Part shown: piece after piece, positions 1 to 11,900 of the stretch
Layout: the number at the start of each line of letters is the position of its first letter
Position numbering within the stretch: position 1 is the stretch's first letter
Assembly: GCF_021130785.1 (NCBI RefSeq)
Contig: NW_025778869.1
Location: 1-64,000 of the forward strand
Direction: 5' to 3'
Length of the DNA: 64,000 nucleotides
Source: Homalodisca vitripennis
Taxonomy: Eukaryota > Arthropoda > Insecta > Hemiptera > Cicadellidae
Program-made: the position numbers and the translations under genes
The notes under the pieces: generated by a model
Seen by the model: the letters and a program-made list of their open reading frames with translations, nothing else
Told to the model about the DNA's origin: nothing
Database searches by the model: none

Positions 1-44
1 ATGGTGTAAGGTTCAATGGTTGTTTGGCTTGATTTTATTGGTTT

Positions 45-46
<2 letters not shown>

Positions 47-104
<58 letters not shown>

Positions 105-106
105 AT
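47..106. repeat. (TA)n microsatellite
   Basis: About 60 bp of nearly uninterrupted TA dinucleotide. The equivalent tract in duplication copy 2 is slightly longer, at 30,925-30,990. Open frames through the copy-2 tract are low-complexity Tyr-Ile repeats and not genes. Confidence 0.97.
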
Positions 107-3100
107 TGTAATCATATCAGTTATCATCCTTCTCTAAAGTTAGATCACAAGATTTAGCTTTTTATTTTCTTATATATCTAAGTTGAATTTTAATTTTAGT
201 GTAAATGAGTTATGAAACTATTTTTATTTTCATAACACTAAACACATGGGCAGGGGTTAAGAGACCCATGACTGTCACGAGCGGAGCTTGAAGTGCGCAA
301 GTGATTCACTCGAAGACTACTTGTCATCCCTTCTGTTTAGTACTTGAGACTCCGAAAATGAGGTCGTAAAATAGCCATAAACAAGATGTTTTTATATCAG
401 GAGACATCGAAGTAAATAAAGGTCTGCATCAACTGTTGTATCACCAAGAAATCCACCAATGAATTATATTCTTTATAAATGTTGCACACTTTGAATGTAA
501 ATTAACTTTACAAATATATTTTGCAAGAGGACAATACAAGAAAAACACAGTTTTTACGTAAATTTTTGTTTTGATTTATTAAGTGTTATTTGAGGATGCT
601 TGAGATTTTCCGATGGAGGCAAATTTCGGCCTTCTATGTCTGATTCCTGAACATTGGTATCCAATTAGCATTCAACAGTGAAGCTTTCTGAAGTAATGAA
701 GGAAATAGAATGCATTTAAATTTTATTTTCAATAACTAAGTTAATAGCCTTTACGATTCCTGAAATATGAATTGTAAATTAAATGTCCTGTTTTAAAAAC
801 AAAACATAAAATGACTAGTGCAAATATGAAAAACATTAGTAATTAACTTTAGTTTATCAAACTAAATATTGCGGAAATTAGCCATTGTTATATGTCACAA
901 AAAGTAAAAACATAGTATTTAGTGGATTTAAATAATTACACACTCTTATCCAGGTGCACGAAATACTTCTGTCATTAAAAAGCTGAAAAGGGTGCAATTG
1001 ACTCCTACTCGAAGTTACAATAATTATTAAATGATATATGAAGTCCAGACTCCAGAAAATAAACCCATCGCTTTCACTGCACAGGAGCCAAGAGCACAAC
1101 TTGGACTAACGAAAGACCCATGACTCAAGCAATGATGAGGAACACAATCTCTGCATTGCTTGTAATATCGCAGCGCGTCATCTGAAACAAAGAGAACAGG
1201 AAGACGCTGGTCTGGACTGGGAGGAGTAAAGCGCAGCTGCCTTTGGCTTAGAGTGTTAAATCCACTAACACCTAAAAACCCACCAATAAACCTTGCTAGG
1301 ATTATTTTGGCTACTAACGTGATAAATACATACGTTTACTGCAATAAATATTCTTAACTCTTACTTTTACTATAGGGACATCACTAAGTAACGGCGTCGC
1401 AAATAGGTCATTAGGTGAAATTAGATAACAATATAAGTAATTGGAACTTGGTTATTTTACAATTAACAAATTATTACAAAACGATTGTATTATTTAAATA
1501 GTAAGCTCCGTATTTAAAAGAAGTCTTCAATAAATTTAGCCCAGCTATGTAAAGAAAAAATGCGTATAATAATTAATTATTCGATGGTTTGTGAAAACAT
1601 GTTATTATTGTTAATTGCGTGAGGCAACATTCAATTACGACCTATGGTCCACAATATTGAACTCGCATAATTGCAATGACAGTTTAATTTCACTTCATTT
1701 ACTCGACTGTTACACCACAGTTAACGGGCACAATCAAATTATTATTTGCTCTTAGTTGTTATGCTAGCAAATAAGGCCAATTTTAAATATGTTTTAAACT
1801 GCAAGTTATATGCGACAACATTTCATCTTGGTATACCAAAATAACCACGTCTTAAAGTGTGTATTTATAGCCTACATCATGCGCTTGTTACATATGAACG
1901 AGCTGCAAGGGGTAAATTGTATTATTAATACTTATTATTTAAAAAAAATTAATTAATACTTATTATAAAAAATTAACAAATTGTAGACAATGCCAGCTAT
2001 TGTAACACGCTTCGCCCGTCAAGTGCAAATCATTCGGAACGATAAACCCGCCGTGGAAGAATAATCAGAGCCAATTAATTCACTTCCGTTTGTTAATGAT
2101 GAATCCTCATATCCGCATGCAGTTCATTAGCAGAGCTGTATGCATGAATTGAAATATTATTCTTATAAACTGTTTTATAAAATTGTTGGAAAATATTTTA
2201 AACTAGATTTAGATTATTTAATATTGCACAGTATTAAGAATAAATCACCCTTACTGTGTAAAGATGGTGTCTATTGATGTCATAAAAGTAATATTTTGTA
2301 AGGGGTTTAATTTAGTTTTTCCTATCTTATATCCTACAACGTATAATAATAGGTTTGAAAGGATGAACTTCTTACTAATAACACATGATAATACTTAAAA
2401 AGTTTAATTTAAAAATTGTATGTTGTGAACGAAATATGTTTACAAAATAGAAAGCAAGACAATAAATTAGTTGGTTTTCTAGTTTAGGCTATGCTTATAA
2501 TTAACCTATGCTTCGTAAATTTAATAGTATAAGAGCCGTATAAATTAATTAAGCCCCGTAAGTTGCTTAAAAGTACTATATTTGTTTTTTAGGCAATTAA
2601 AATCGTACATTAAATTTGATATAATTCTTCTTAAAAAGTTATGAATTGACATAAATGTACATATTACCAGGCTGGATAAACTATTTACAGAAGAAGTATT
2701 CTTTTACAATCGATATTGTAAGGTATGCTGAACGAGCACCACAGCTATGTGGGGACTGTTGACGGATAGTAGCCTTTATGCGGGTGGTGAGTTGTTATGG
2801 GGATATCAATAACCATCTAGGTTCATTGCCTTTGAATATCACTGCCGTACTTGCATTTTTGTACGCTAGCCCGAGCTTCCAAACTTCAGACACTGTGCAT
2901 GGATCAGTAGTCTGGATGAAGGTGGTGAGGTGTTACGGCGATATCAGTTATCAATACATTACCAGTTTAATGACTGTGAGTACCGATCCTACTTGGTACT
3001 TTTGGTTTAATACAGAACAGTGATTTGAACTTGAACCTACATTCTGGAAACTGATAGTAAACTATCTCTAAGTAGAAAAATAATACCAAATTGTTGTTCG

Positions 3101-4100
3101 ACTTTTCTCACAGGCAAACGTAATTTACTAAGCCATTATTCTCTTAAACTCTAAATCCATTCACAGTGTAGACAATAAATTATATTTTTACAATATTTCT
3201 TATAGAAAGTCATTTTTAAATTAAATTATTTTCATAGAGTTAACATGTTTATAAAAATGAACTGCAAATTTTGTTTTACCTAAATAACAGTTTATTGCAT
3301 AGATGTTTTGCATATACTGTTTTACACAACATACTATACATCACAACACATTATAAAGTGCACAATATATAGCACGAACTGTGATCAGTTCTAACTTTCA
3401 CAATTGAATTTTAGAGAAATACGGATTATGATTAATTAGAGACTAGCATTGCTTTTATTTTATACATTGTGACCTGTGTCTTTATTACTTCAGTGAAGAC
3501 ATTGATCGTTTTATATTTACTGTTTTAGAATTCTCCTATATACTTTTATATTCAGTTTGAAAACAATATTACATTATGTTTCATATATTTGTTATTGATA
3601 CTTTATACAAATTCTGCATCGTAAATAAAAGATTAATGAATTTTTATATACCAATTATTTATTAGCTTTACCGGTATTTCATGTTGTACTGTTGGTATTA
3701 TTGAGATTTAAGACACATGTGAAGAAAATTGAGTTGCTTCGGAAATGAGTAATTTGCCTAGATTGGGAATTAGCTATCCCTTACAACAACCTAAGGTTTC
3801 TTAATATTTCTTAAAATGCATAAGGGAAAAAGCTGACGCCCTTGATATTTTGCTTTAAATTAGAAACCCCCTGTTCTAAAAATAACTGAAAATGGATTAA
3901 AAAATAATAAAAAAAACCATATGAACCTTATGGTTACAAGTTGGTTACCAGTTATAGTCGAGTACACTATCTACATCTTTAGTGCTTATACATAAGGGGG
4001 AGTGCTTATACATTGTAAAAGTCAAATTAAGCATAAAGTCTTTGATTTATAATCCTTTGCCGAGAAAATCAGTTTTGAAATTGCTGGTGCTAAATTCTTT
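107..4100. other. Non-coding part of duplication copy 1
   Basis: AT-rich sequence with no recognisable exon. The block at about 1,990-2,115 is less AT-rich and less repetitive than its surroundings. It carries clustered TAAT/ATTA cores and is unchanged in copy 2, so it could be a regulatory element; this is inference only. At 2,778 and 2,916 a motif reading atg-N-ggtggtgag followed by tgtta-gg-gatatca occurs twice, 138 bp apart, which explains an 81-codon open frame there. Confidence 0.5.
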
Positions 4101-4109
4101 GAACAATCT

Positions 4110-4545
4110 GTTAAAAGTGATATCTGGTGCGTATCGCTCTCCAAATGGCAATTATACAGATTTACACGACTAATTGAAGATTCTTTCAGAGTTATCCTCT
4201 CCAATAAAACCACACTGTTATTAATGGTGATATGAATATTCACTGGTTGGCTGGTTCAAATGCGCGAGATGAGATGCAGGACCTGCTCGCCTCCTCTAAC
4301 TTAAGACAGTTAGTTAAACCTCCAACTCGAGTGGATCGTATTGCTGGTCGCCAATCATTGCTGGAGTGGGTCATGACTGACATAATCGCCGAAGATGTAA
4401 GAGTTGATATCTTGGGTACTGGTTTATCGTACCATTTCGCTCAGTTAGTCTTTATACTGATGAACCTCCTGAAAGAGCCCATATCGATTCCGTGTGTCAG
4501 GTGCTGTCTGACATCTAGTAACTTGACTACTCAGAATGCCATATA
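4110..4545 (+). pseudogene. LINE endonuclease (APE-type) fragment, copy 1
   Basis: Reading across frames on the plus strand gives the C-terminal half of an apurinic-like endonuclease from a non-LTR retrotransposon. The visible pieces in order are a YRSPNGN motif, a NGDMNIHWL motif (the GDxN strand), LRQLVKPPTRV (the PTRV motif), and SYHFAQ where the family has a catalytic S-D-H. The Asp of that last motif is replaced by Tyr, and the frame shifts between YRSPNGN and GDMNIHW, so the copy is dead. No reverse transcriptase follows; the fragment ends in ordinary AT-rich DNA. Such endonucleases nick target DNA to prime reverse transcription. The same fragment is present in duplication copy 2. Confidence 0.8.
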
Positions 4546-4559
4546 AGGGTCATGGGACG

Positions 4560-7500
4560 CTATCTATGTTACTGCGCCATTACACAAGCAGTTTTATTTT
4601 TTTTACACGTTATTAATTATTTTCTAAATTTTTGCTTGCTCTAAAAACAAATGCGCAACTGTCGAAGAAACCAGGATAAAGGATAGGTAACAACAAGTCT
4701 TGAAGTAGTAAGGCTACAACCAAAACACAGGAATATATAAAATAGAAACTGTAAGTTTTTGGGAAGAATACATGTCAGTCTCTGGCTTTGAATAACTTGT
4801 TTTAGAAAGATTTTATTAATTTAATTGCTTATCTTTAATAAAAATCGTATTGCTGTTAATCTGTAAATTAAATATATATAAATAAAGGCTTGCAAATATT
4901 AAACCGTTTTTCCATGATATATTTGTAACTATACGCTATTTATAATAGATATAATTTAATTAGGCACATGTTGTAAAGATATTGTACATTCACTAGACTC
5001 TCAACATGTTCGTCTAAGACTCACTATCACAAGTCTTACATTAAACGGTGTTTAATTAATAGATATCTAATACCTAGATATCAGTTTCCATTATATTACC
5101 TACACTAATTATTAAAAACATTAATTTTTTTAAAGTCTGATATTTTCTAAGATATTTCAGTACCATAAACGTTTCCATTACATTCTCTTCCACCTAACTG
5201 GAATGCGTGACAATAATTCAACATAACTACCAGTTAGAGCAGTGATGCCAACAGCAGCAGTTATGACTAGTTACCACAATAACACTCGGTTGGCACCCCT
5301 GTAGGGAGTATGGCCTTCCTCCAACACAAACGGGGCGTTGTAGTATTTCCTGCTGTTTCTAGTAATATAACATACGACAGAAAATGCAACTTACCTCACC
5401 TAAAATATTGACGTCTAGTGGGGATATATACTGTACGATATTGTGGCTTAGTAAAATATTGGACTCTACTGTACTATTAGACATATTCAAGCATTCTCTC
5501 TGTGTCGAAACATGTTGCTAACTCTGAAGCACATAAGTAGTTATATCGCTATTAAAATTGAAAACTTATTCTTTTATACAATATAATTAACGATCTTAAA
5601 ATATTTATTAGCAAACAATGCAATTTTTACTTACATTTTAACTCTAAAGACTACTAAGGAAAAGATTATTTCAAAAATTACTGCTGAAATTTTAAAACAC
5701 ATGAGATTTTAGAATTCTCGACTAAAAATTTCACTTTTATTCTTATGCCAAAAAAATAATATAATTTATTACAACTATCTCATATCTGTTTTTCAACTAA
5801 TATACAGGTAGGTAGTCCATTAAACATTTTTTTTTTTTTACTTTATATAATTTCGTAAATTAACGTGTGATTATCATGACAACATATGAGTAGCAAAATA
5901 GAAAGTACTTATATTCCTTGAATTTTCAATTATATTGTTCTTTTATAACAATTGTATAGCCTACTGAGTTTGTAGGCATAAAATTTAAACTTGGATAAAG
6001 CCACTATTTTTATTCGAAGTGTTATAAGGAATAAACCTTCATCCCCAGGCTCTCGACACTAGTTAAACAAGGCAGGAGTAGGCTACGCTTCACCGTGTGT
6101 TAGGATTTGTTGACTTTGCAAGCAACATTTCAAGTATTTACCTAATTTCATTCTCAAGATGTCCTTTGGATAGATATACAGGAAACAATATTTACATCTC
6201 CTCGTAGGCAATTGATTTACCTTACTGATATAACAAGCTTCGATGACGCTCATCTATAATTTTATGGTTGGTCATGGAACCATCATAAGACTTAATTTAG
6301 ATTTTAATAAAATGAAGTTTTTCTTGAAATATCTTGCTAAATTATACAATAATATAATTTTTTCATTAGCTTGGGTTTCATAGCAGTGTATAGTATAGGA
6401 CTAAATATAAAATTATTTAAAAAAATGATGGGGTAATTAAGTTGCCACAAATACTATTATATATCACAAGTTATTATGATATACTATTGTTTCAAATTTA
6501 TTTCTTACAAATTTCTTTTTTTTCAGTGATGGTTACCCATAAGACTAATGTAAAAACTATTATTGTATTTAAATAACTGAGAAACCGCTCTGAAGATAAA
6601 ATATATATATCGAATTTGAAATTTGAATGAAAACTCAGCTCGTTTATCAAATTTGAAAGTGGTCAATTTAAGCAATGGTGCATTTTTGCATTATGAATAT
6701 ATACAGATATACGGAGTGAACAGGTTAATATTATGAAATGAAAGTGACTTTAAAGATAAATTTCAAAATGACTGGAAAAGCGAGCTCAAACACTCTTTGA
6801 GTGTCCTAGAAAGCGACTAACTAATTATTCTTTACTTATCACAGTACAAAGTATTTAGAATATACTGCATTTCAATAGTATCTGTCTGGTCATAACGAGC
6901 AACTTGCCTTCATCACTGCATTATTACTAATTGGATAACGTATTCAAGTTCAAAAAGAGTACTTTTGTATACAGAACAAATTATAAGGAGTTTGAATCAA
7001 ACTATTTAGTTTTATATTTACTCGGTACAAAGATGAAAGTGTAACATCTGCATACAAAAAAGGAACGATGCAATCTAGGTGGCTTTTGATAGTTCGTTCG
7101 GAACTGGTAGTAAACCACAACACACCGCGTTTGATGTCACATTCTGTTTTCTGTACGCTGAGGTAGACAGTTTAACAAATCCTATTAAAAGTTGTAAGTT
7201 ATTATAGGTGGTAGTGATTTTTTACAAATAAAAATTACAATTAGAACTATTTTCTGTACAATTACCAATGATCCTGTGTCTCTGTTTATTTCTTATGTCA
7301 TTGGTTTTCAATCATGTAATTTAAATTGATATGTTACATTTGTGTTAAATGAAGTATATTTCTGTGTTTTTAGTAATTTTGGTCATTACTTCTCTTAACT
7401 ATTTAGTGACTAATGCATAGGACAATATCGTGTTTAAAACTAAAGTAGGCCCAGGGAAGCATTAGGATATATCCTTCACTTTTCGATAAGATTATTTGTA

Positions 7501-8037
7501 ATTTTAATGTTGACCAACGTGGTAATTGAGCTGATGTAAGCAGAAATGGTAAAATTCAGTGCTTTTATTTTTCTGCATAATTTAAAGGAGAACTAAAGTT
7601 ACTTTAACCACCTTTTCATAACGTAACGCAAAGATCCATATACAAATATTTAAGTGCGATTGGAATTCCGGATTATTTAAAGAAATATGAAAATATGTAA
7701 TACTTGATAAAAAAAAGAGTTCTGAAAACGTGGTAGACAATGTTTAGTTTAATTTTATTTATTTTTGTAACAATAAGACAACAGTAAATTTTAAACCACT
7801 AAAAATAAACCAAAAAAGAAGAACAACCAATAGCAGTCACAAAATATGCAACTCTCATACCTTCCGTTTTTAATATAAAATTCAGCCTTCAAAAAGTTCT
7901 ACAAAGATAAGTATGGATTTACTAAGCCATGACATAGGGCTGTGGCATCGGTACTTTCGGCTATGGGGTTAAGAGGCACGGCCTACTCAGGCAGTAGTTC
8001 TGGTGATGTTATGGAGAGTTCACTTGAAGAAAAACGC
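4560..8037. other. Non-coding stretch in copy 1 containing the identity step
   Basis: No gene seen. Base 4,841 (35,709 in copy 2) marks the switch from near-identity to several-percent divergence between the two duplication copies. The rest is AT-rich single-copy-looking DNA with scattered short A/T runs. Confidence 0.5.
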
Positions 8038-8224
8038 AGTCAGAAGTAGCGATCTTAGAGTGGTCTAAGGTGTCGGACTTAGGATCTGAGGTAAAGTTAG
8101 TGCTGGTTTAAATGTTATATGTGACCGTTGCACATTTTATCAGTACCGTCGACCTTGAACTGAATCGCCTCTCCTAAAGAGGAGAGTGGGCCATAAGGGC
8201 AGACGTTATGAAGCTAAAAAAAAC
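8038..8224 (+). mobile_element. tRNA-Leu-like SINE, copy 1
   Basis: The 5' part resembles a tRNA-Leu: an A-box-like tagagtggtctaagg, then an anticodon-arm-like ggtgtcggacttaggatctg. The B-box region is damaged here (ctggtttaaatgttat), while copy 2 keeps a better one (agttcaaatcat). The tRNA-like head is followed by a unique body with a short hairpin (ctctcctaaagaggagag) and an A-rich tail after gaagcta. SINEs are non-autonomous retroelements transcribed by RNA polymerase III and mobilised by a partner LINE. I did not find a second, unrelated copy of this body in the window. Confidence 0.65.
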
Positions 8225-9818
8225 ATATGGGTCTCGGAATAAGTAGAGAGATAAAAACAACTCTAAAAAGCTTTGATACAGAGTATTATAATATGAACTT
8301 TTAATCTAAAACCACAGATCAAATGTTCTGTCTGGCACCTCTTTATCACATCGTTGAAATCTCTTATTTTAATATTCAAATAATTGTGTGAAGTTGATCA
8401 TAATTCCACCTTAAATAATTATATATTTCATCTATTCATTTATATTCAAATTGAAAAGTGAAATAATAAAACTTGTTGTCCTAGTATTAAGTTCGAGTGT
8501 CATAGAAATGTTTGAAGATTCGTTGAAATAATGAGCAGATGGGGTGGAAGGAGAGGCAGAAAAACCTGCAAACAGATATTGACCTATACCAATCTACCTC
8601 ATCATCAACTCTCTAGAGCAGACCTCAATATTCGGGTCATAGGAAATCAATAGTCTCTTAATAACATGTCAAAGGTATTAATTTATACATAAAAATGATT
8701 ATTAAAACATTAAGCATTCTATCAAAATATCAAAGAGAACACTAAAAAATATAGATTCTGATAGTACATATGTATATGTCGAATGTAAAAATGTGGAGAA
8801 TTTGTTTATTTAAATTAGACACAACTAAAAATATACTTTAATGGAAACGTAAACCTTCTTTATTATGTAGCTATTTGGAAAAATAAAACCTCATGTAACA
8901 CCACTAAAATTCTCAATATATTTGTAGGGAATTGTTTTAATATTTAGTTTATCGGTTAAGAATGAATAGTTTAATTATTAATGATTATTCAATTAGTTTT
9001 GCTGGATCATATGTTTCTATTAACTAGAACCAATTAAAATATTTAAAAACAACTTAAAGTTTATTTTTATTATACCGATACTACATTTATATCAACAAAA
9101 GACCTTCCGTTCTTTCCGTTCTTCCAATATTGCATCGAATAACATGCACTGAAAAGTTAGAAAATGTTGCATTATAATTCTAAAATTTCTTTCTTTAAAA
9201 TTAAAAAATCTAAAGAAAAATGCTGCAGGCTAGTTAAATAAACAATATTTATATAAAAAACCTTAACAAATTACCCACGGTAACCTACTAAGTAAACATT
9301 CATTAATTTACCAAGATTTTGCAACTTAGTTTGAATACAAAATAACATCCCTCGGGGCAAAACCAAAACATTTATTTTTAAAACTAAAAAAGGAGAGTTG
9401 GTTAAAATTGAATTATGCAGAAAAAGGCAGCGAATAAATATAAAAATAAATACCTAATTAGTAATGTGTAATGAACTATATTATCGTGGTATTTACTTTT
9501 ACTTCATTATTTTTTAAATTGTTGCGTCAGTAAATGTTTCAAGCCTATTAATAATTATGAAAAACCCAAGAGCAATACAGAAAAATTGAAAAATTTTAAC
9601 ACTGCGTTTATCGTCTTACCTTATTGTGCTGCTTGAGAAGTCCTCTATAAGTTACAAAGAAACATCGTCTTCTGTCTTACTCTGTCTCTTTTTCTCTAAC
9701 AGTAAATATAAATCCTTCTTACTTCAATTCTGCCAGTGATGATAGCATATCCACCAACTACATTGTGCTGTAACGTTTTTAAACATTCGCTTGATCGTCT
9801 CACATAAGCTTGAGAAAT
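8225..9818. other. Non-coding stretch in copy 1
   Basis: No gene or recognisable element. Relative to copy 2 there are several indels, including about 60 bp present here near 9,410-9,470 and missing in copy 2 near 40,360. Confidence 0.45.
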
Positions 9819-10331
9819 CCCACTAATATTATAAATGCGAAAGTTTGAATGTTTGGATATTTCGATGTTTGTATGTTGAGATGTTTCGAGGTTTGTCCTC
9901 AAATCACGCTGAAACTGCTATACAGATTGTGCTGAAATTTTGAACAGGTATAGCTTTTTGTCTGAATTAACACTTAACAGATCAGACCTATATTGACCGC
10001 AGCAACTTTTTAGTTGTACGATACACTTTCGTCATTGGGATAAAAAGGCTAACTCTTATTGTTACTGAAGCCATCGAAGAACTTCAATAAATTATCATGG
10101 AATGTGGGAGGGAAATACTAATCTTATAAAAACTGTTTCACTTTACGACTTCAGGATCCCAAACCTCTGTTCTTTAAACTTAAATCTAAATTGGATAAGG
10201 AGATTGGAATAGCTTTGAATGACTATCGATTATCTCTAGACTGTTTATTATGTCATGGACAAAGAATACATAGATATATTGTCCAGTTTTTCAACAGAAG
10301 ATTGCGTGCGAAACCGCGGGTAACTGCTAGT
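9819..10331 (+). mobile_element. Non-autonomous repeat inserted in copy 1 only
   Basis: Comparison with copy 2 gives a filled/empty-site pair. Copy 2 reads tgagaaat then tctataaattac; copy 1 has 513 bp between these. The insert starts with cactaatattataaatgcg and ends with gcgtgcgaaaccgcgggtaa followed by ctgctagt, termini I recognise as typical of a widespread class of insect non-autonomous repeats. Internally it shares stretches such as acttaaatctaaa and gacttcagg with the element at 43,049-43,892. No clear target-site duplication is visible and no protein is encoded. A 68-codon minus-strand frame across it is spurious. I do not commit to a superfamily. Confidence 0.7.
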
Positions 10332-10880
10332 CATCTATAAATTACAAAGACACATTGTCTCCTGTTTCCCTATAATCTCTTTTTGACTGTGGGTATGAGT
10401 CTTTAGCCTTGAATTTTAACAAACTTGTTTACCAAATTAGATTTGAAAAAAGATGTGTGGTAATAAAACAAAAAGTATATTTCTCTTTTCTGTATAGCAA
10501 GTTATAAAACAATTAAACTATGAATAATAATAATATTACACTGTGATATTGCTCATAATAGTGTAGAGGAGGAAAGCAAACCAAGTCATGTTATGAAATT
10601 GGCATCAATATATTTTACAGAATTTGGCACCCAATTATTTTATTTTAGGCATTTGAGTTTTTTTTAATTTGTTGTAACACTTACAGATGTTGTAAATTTT
10701 TTTTAAAAAATCATCTCTTCTTTTCTCTTAATACTATAGCATGTTTTGTATTTCAGCCATTTGTAAAGGAAGCCATCTTATTTTAATCTTTTTCATTCAT
10801 AAATATATGAAAGAAAAGTTATTTTATAAATAAACCTATAATGCCCGTGAAAGTTTACCAGTTTACTCTTTATTATTGAA

Positions 10881-11240
10881 TCTATATATATAAAAATGAA
10901 ACTGTTCGTGTGTAACAGCATCACTCACAAACGGCTGGACGGATTCGCCTAATTTTTTTTTTAATTTGTTCGTCTTGATCTGTAAAAGGTTATAGGATAC
11001 TTTTTATCCCTTTCCCGATTCAGGATTCCGCCCCAATGGTTACAGAAATACCCGTAAGAAATGCATTGCAGCAAACATATGTTATTAAGTGAAAGAGTCT
11101 TTTCAAATTTTTAATCAGCTGTTCTTTGTAAACATATATAATGCGACAAAAATTGTTGTTATTTTTGACAGTAACTAAGTAAACATAAATATTTTTGACG
11201 TTTCTATGTAAACAAACATTTTTTGACATTTACAACGTGT
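10881..11240 (+). mobile_element. Helitron-like 5' terminus
   Basis: The sequence begins TCTATATATATAAAAATGAA directly after an A, and the empty site in copy 2 reads gaa|tta, i.e. an A-T target, as expected for Helitron insertion. Downstream it has the familiar acggctggacggatt, ggttataggatactttttat and aagaaatgcattgcag blocks of insect Helitron-related repeats. I could not find the 3' CTRR end or the copy-2 flank (ttagtaataaattatatcc) further on in copy 1, so the extent is unknown. No Rep/helicase protein is present, so the element is non-autonomous or truncated. Confidence 0.55.
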
Positions 11241-11900
11241 CACAAATGTCAAATTTTTGATAAACGTGATTTGATATCTTTTTTACAATTTCCAAGAAGA
11301 TATCTTGTGTTGAAGAAGATAGTTAAGTGTTTTTGTCGCTCTGTTATTGTTTCTGCTTGTTTTTGTTATATATTTATAATTAAGACTGTGCCTCTTGGTT
11401 ATATATTAAAATTTATTCCTTGCATTTGTTGTTTTTCTGGTTTTTTTCTCTGTTGGTATCTAGATATATTTTACTCTTGTTATTCATATACAGTATTTTC
11501 CCCATTATTGTTTACTTTATATTATAGTTTATTTGCACTGTTATTAATTATAATTTTATTTATTCATATGTCACGTCTTAGACAGTAATAAGTTAAATGC
11601 ATTTAAGTTAAATAATAAATTATTATTTTTATATATTTTTCAGTTTTTATTTATCACTATCATTCATTAATATCTTTTAACTCTTGTTATTCATTTATAG
11701 TTTATTTTTAATTGTTATTAATAATGTTATAGTTTACTTGCACTGTTATTATTTATCTTTTTTGTTTCTTCATATAGTGTCACATCTTATACAGTAGTGT
11801 ATTTAAGTTAATACTATCACTAATTTATTGTATACTATCACCAATTTTTATTATAATTTATACATTATTGTTACGTTAGTTATACCTTAATTATGCATAG
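11241..11900 (+). repeat. T-rich tract with a diverged 207-bp tandem repeat
   Basis: The plus strand is strongly T-rich. The phrase actcttgttattcat occurs at 11,473 and 11,680. In each copy it is followed by a tatagttta(t/c)ttgcactgttatta block and a tcaca(t/c)ctta-acagta block, giving a two-copy repeat with a period near 207 bp. It may be the interior of the Helitron-like element that starts at 10,881. The 121-codon frame here is a low-complexity artefact. Confidence 0.5.

Larger units (their letters stand above)
1..10880 (+). repeat. Direct duplication, copy 1 (left end outside window)
   Basis: The whole segment reappears at 30,880-41,273 in the same orientation. Window base 1 aligns to 30,880, so the left limit may lie outside the window. 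Up to 4,840 the two copies are nearly identical; most differences are one-base changes in homopolymer runs, with only a couple of substitutions (for example near 611 and 2,534). From 4,841 on they show frequent substitutions and indels. Copy-1-specific features are a 513-bp insert at 9,819-10,331 and a Helitron-like 5' end immediately after the last homologous base at 10,880. The copy contains a LINE endonuclease fragment and a tRNA-derived SINE but no recognisable cellular gene. It could be a true segmental duplication or a falsely duplicated haplotype in the assembly. Confidence 0.93.

Noticed and set aside
2778..3023. An 81-codon frame present in both duplication copies
   Set aside because: Identity in both copies only reflects near-identical DNA. 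The frame is explained by a diverged 138-bp repeat, and no domain is visible.
11223..11588. A 121-codon hydrophobic frame
   Set aside because: It comes from T-rich DNA that produces Phe/Leu/Ile/Tyr strings; no motif, and it lies in repeat-like sequence.
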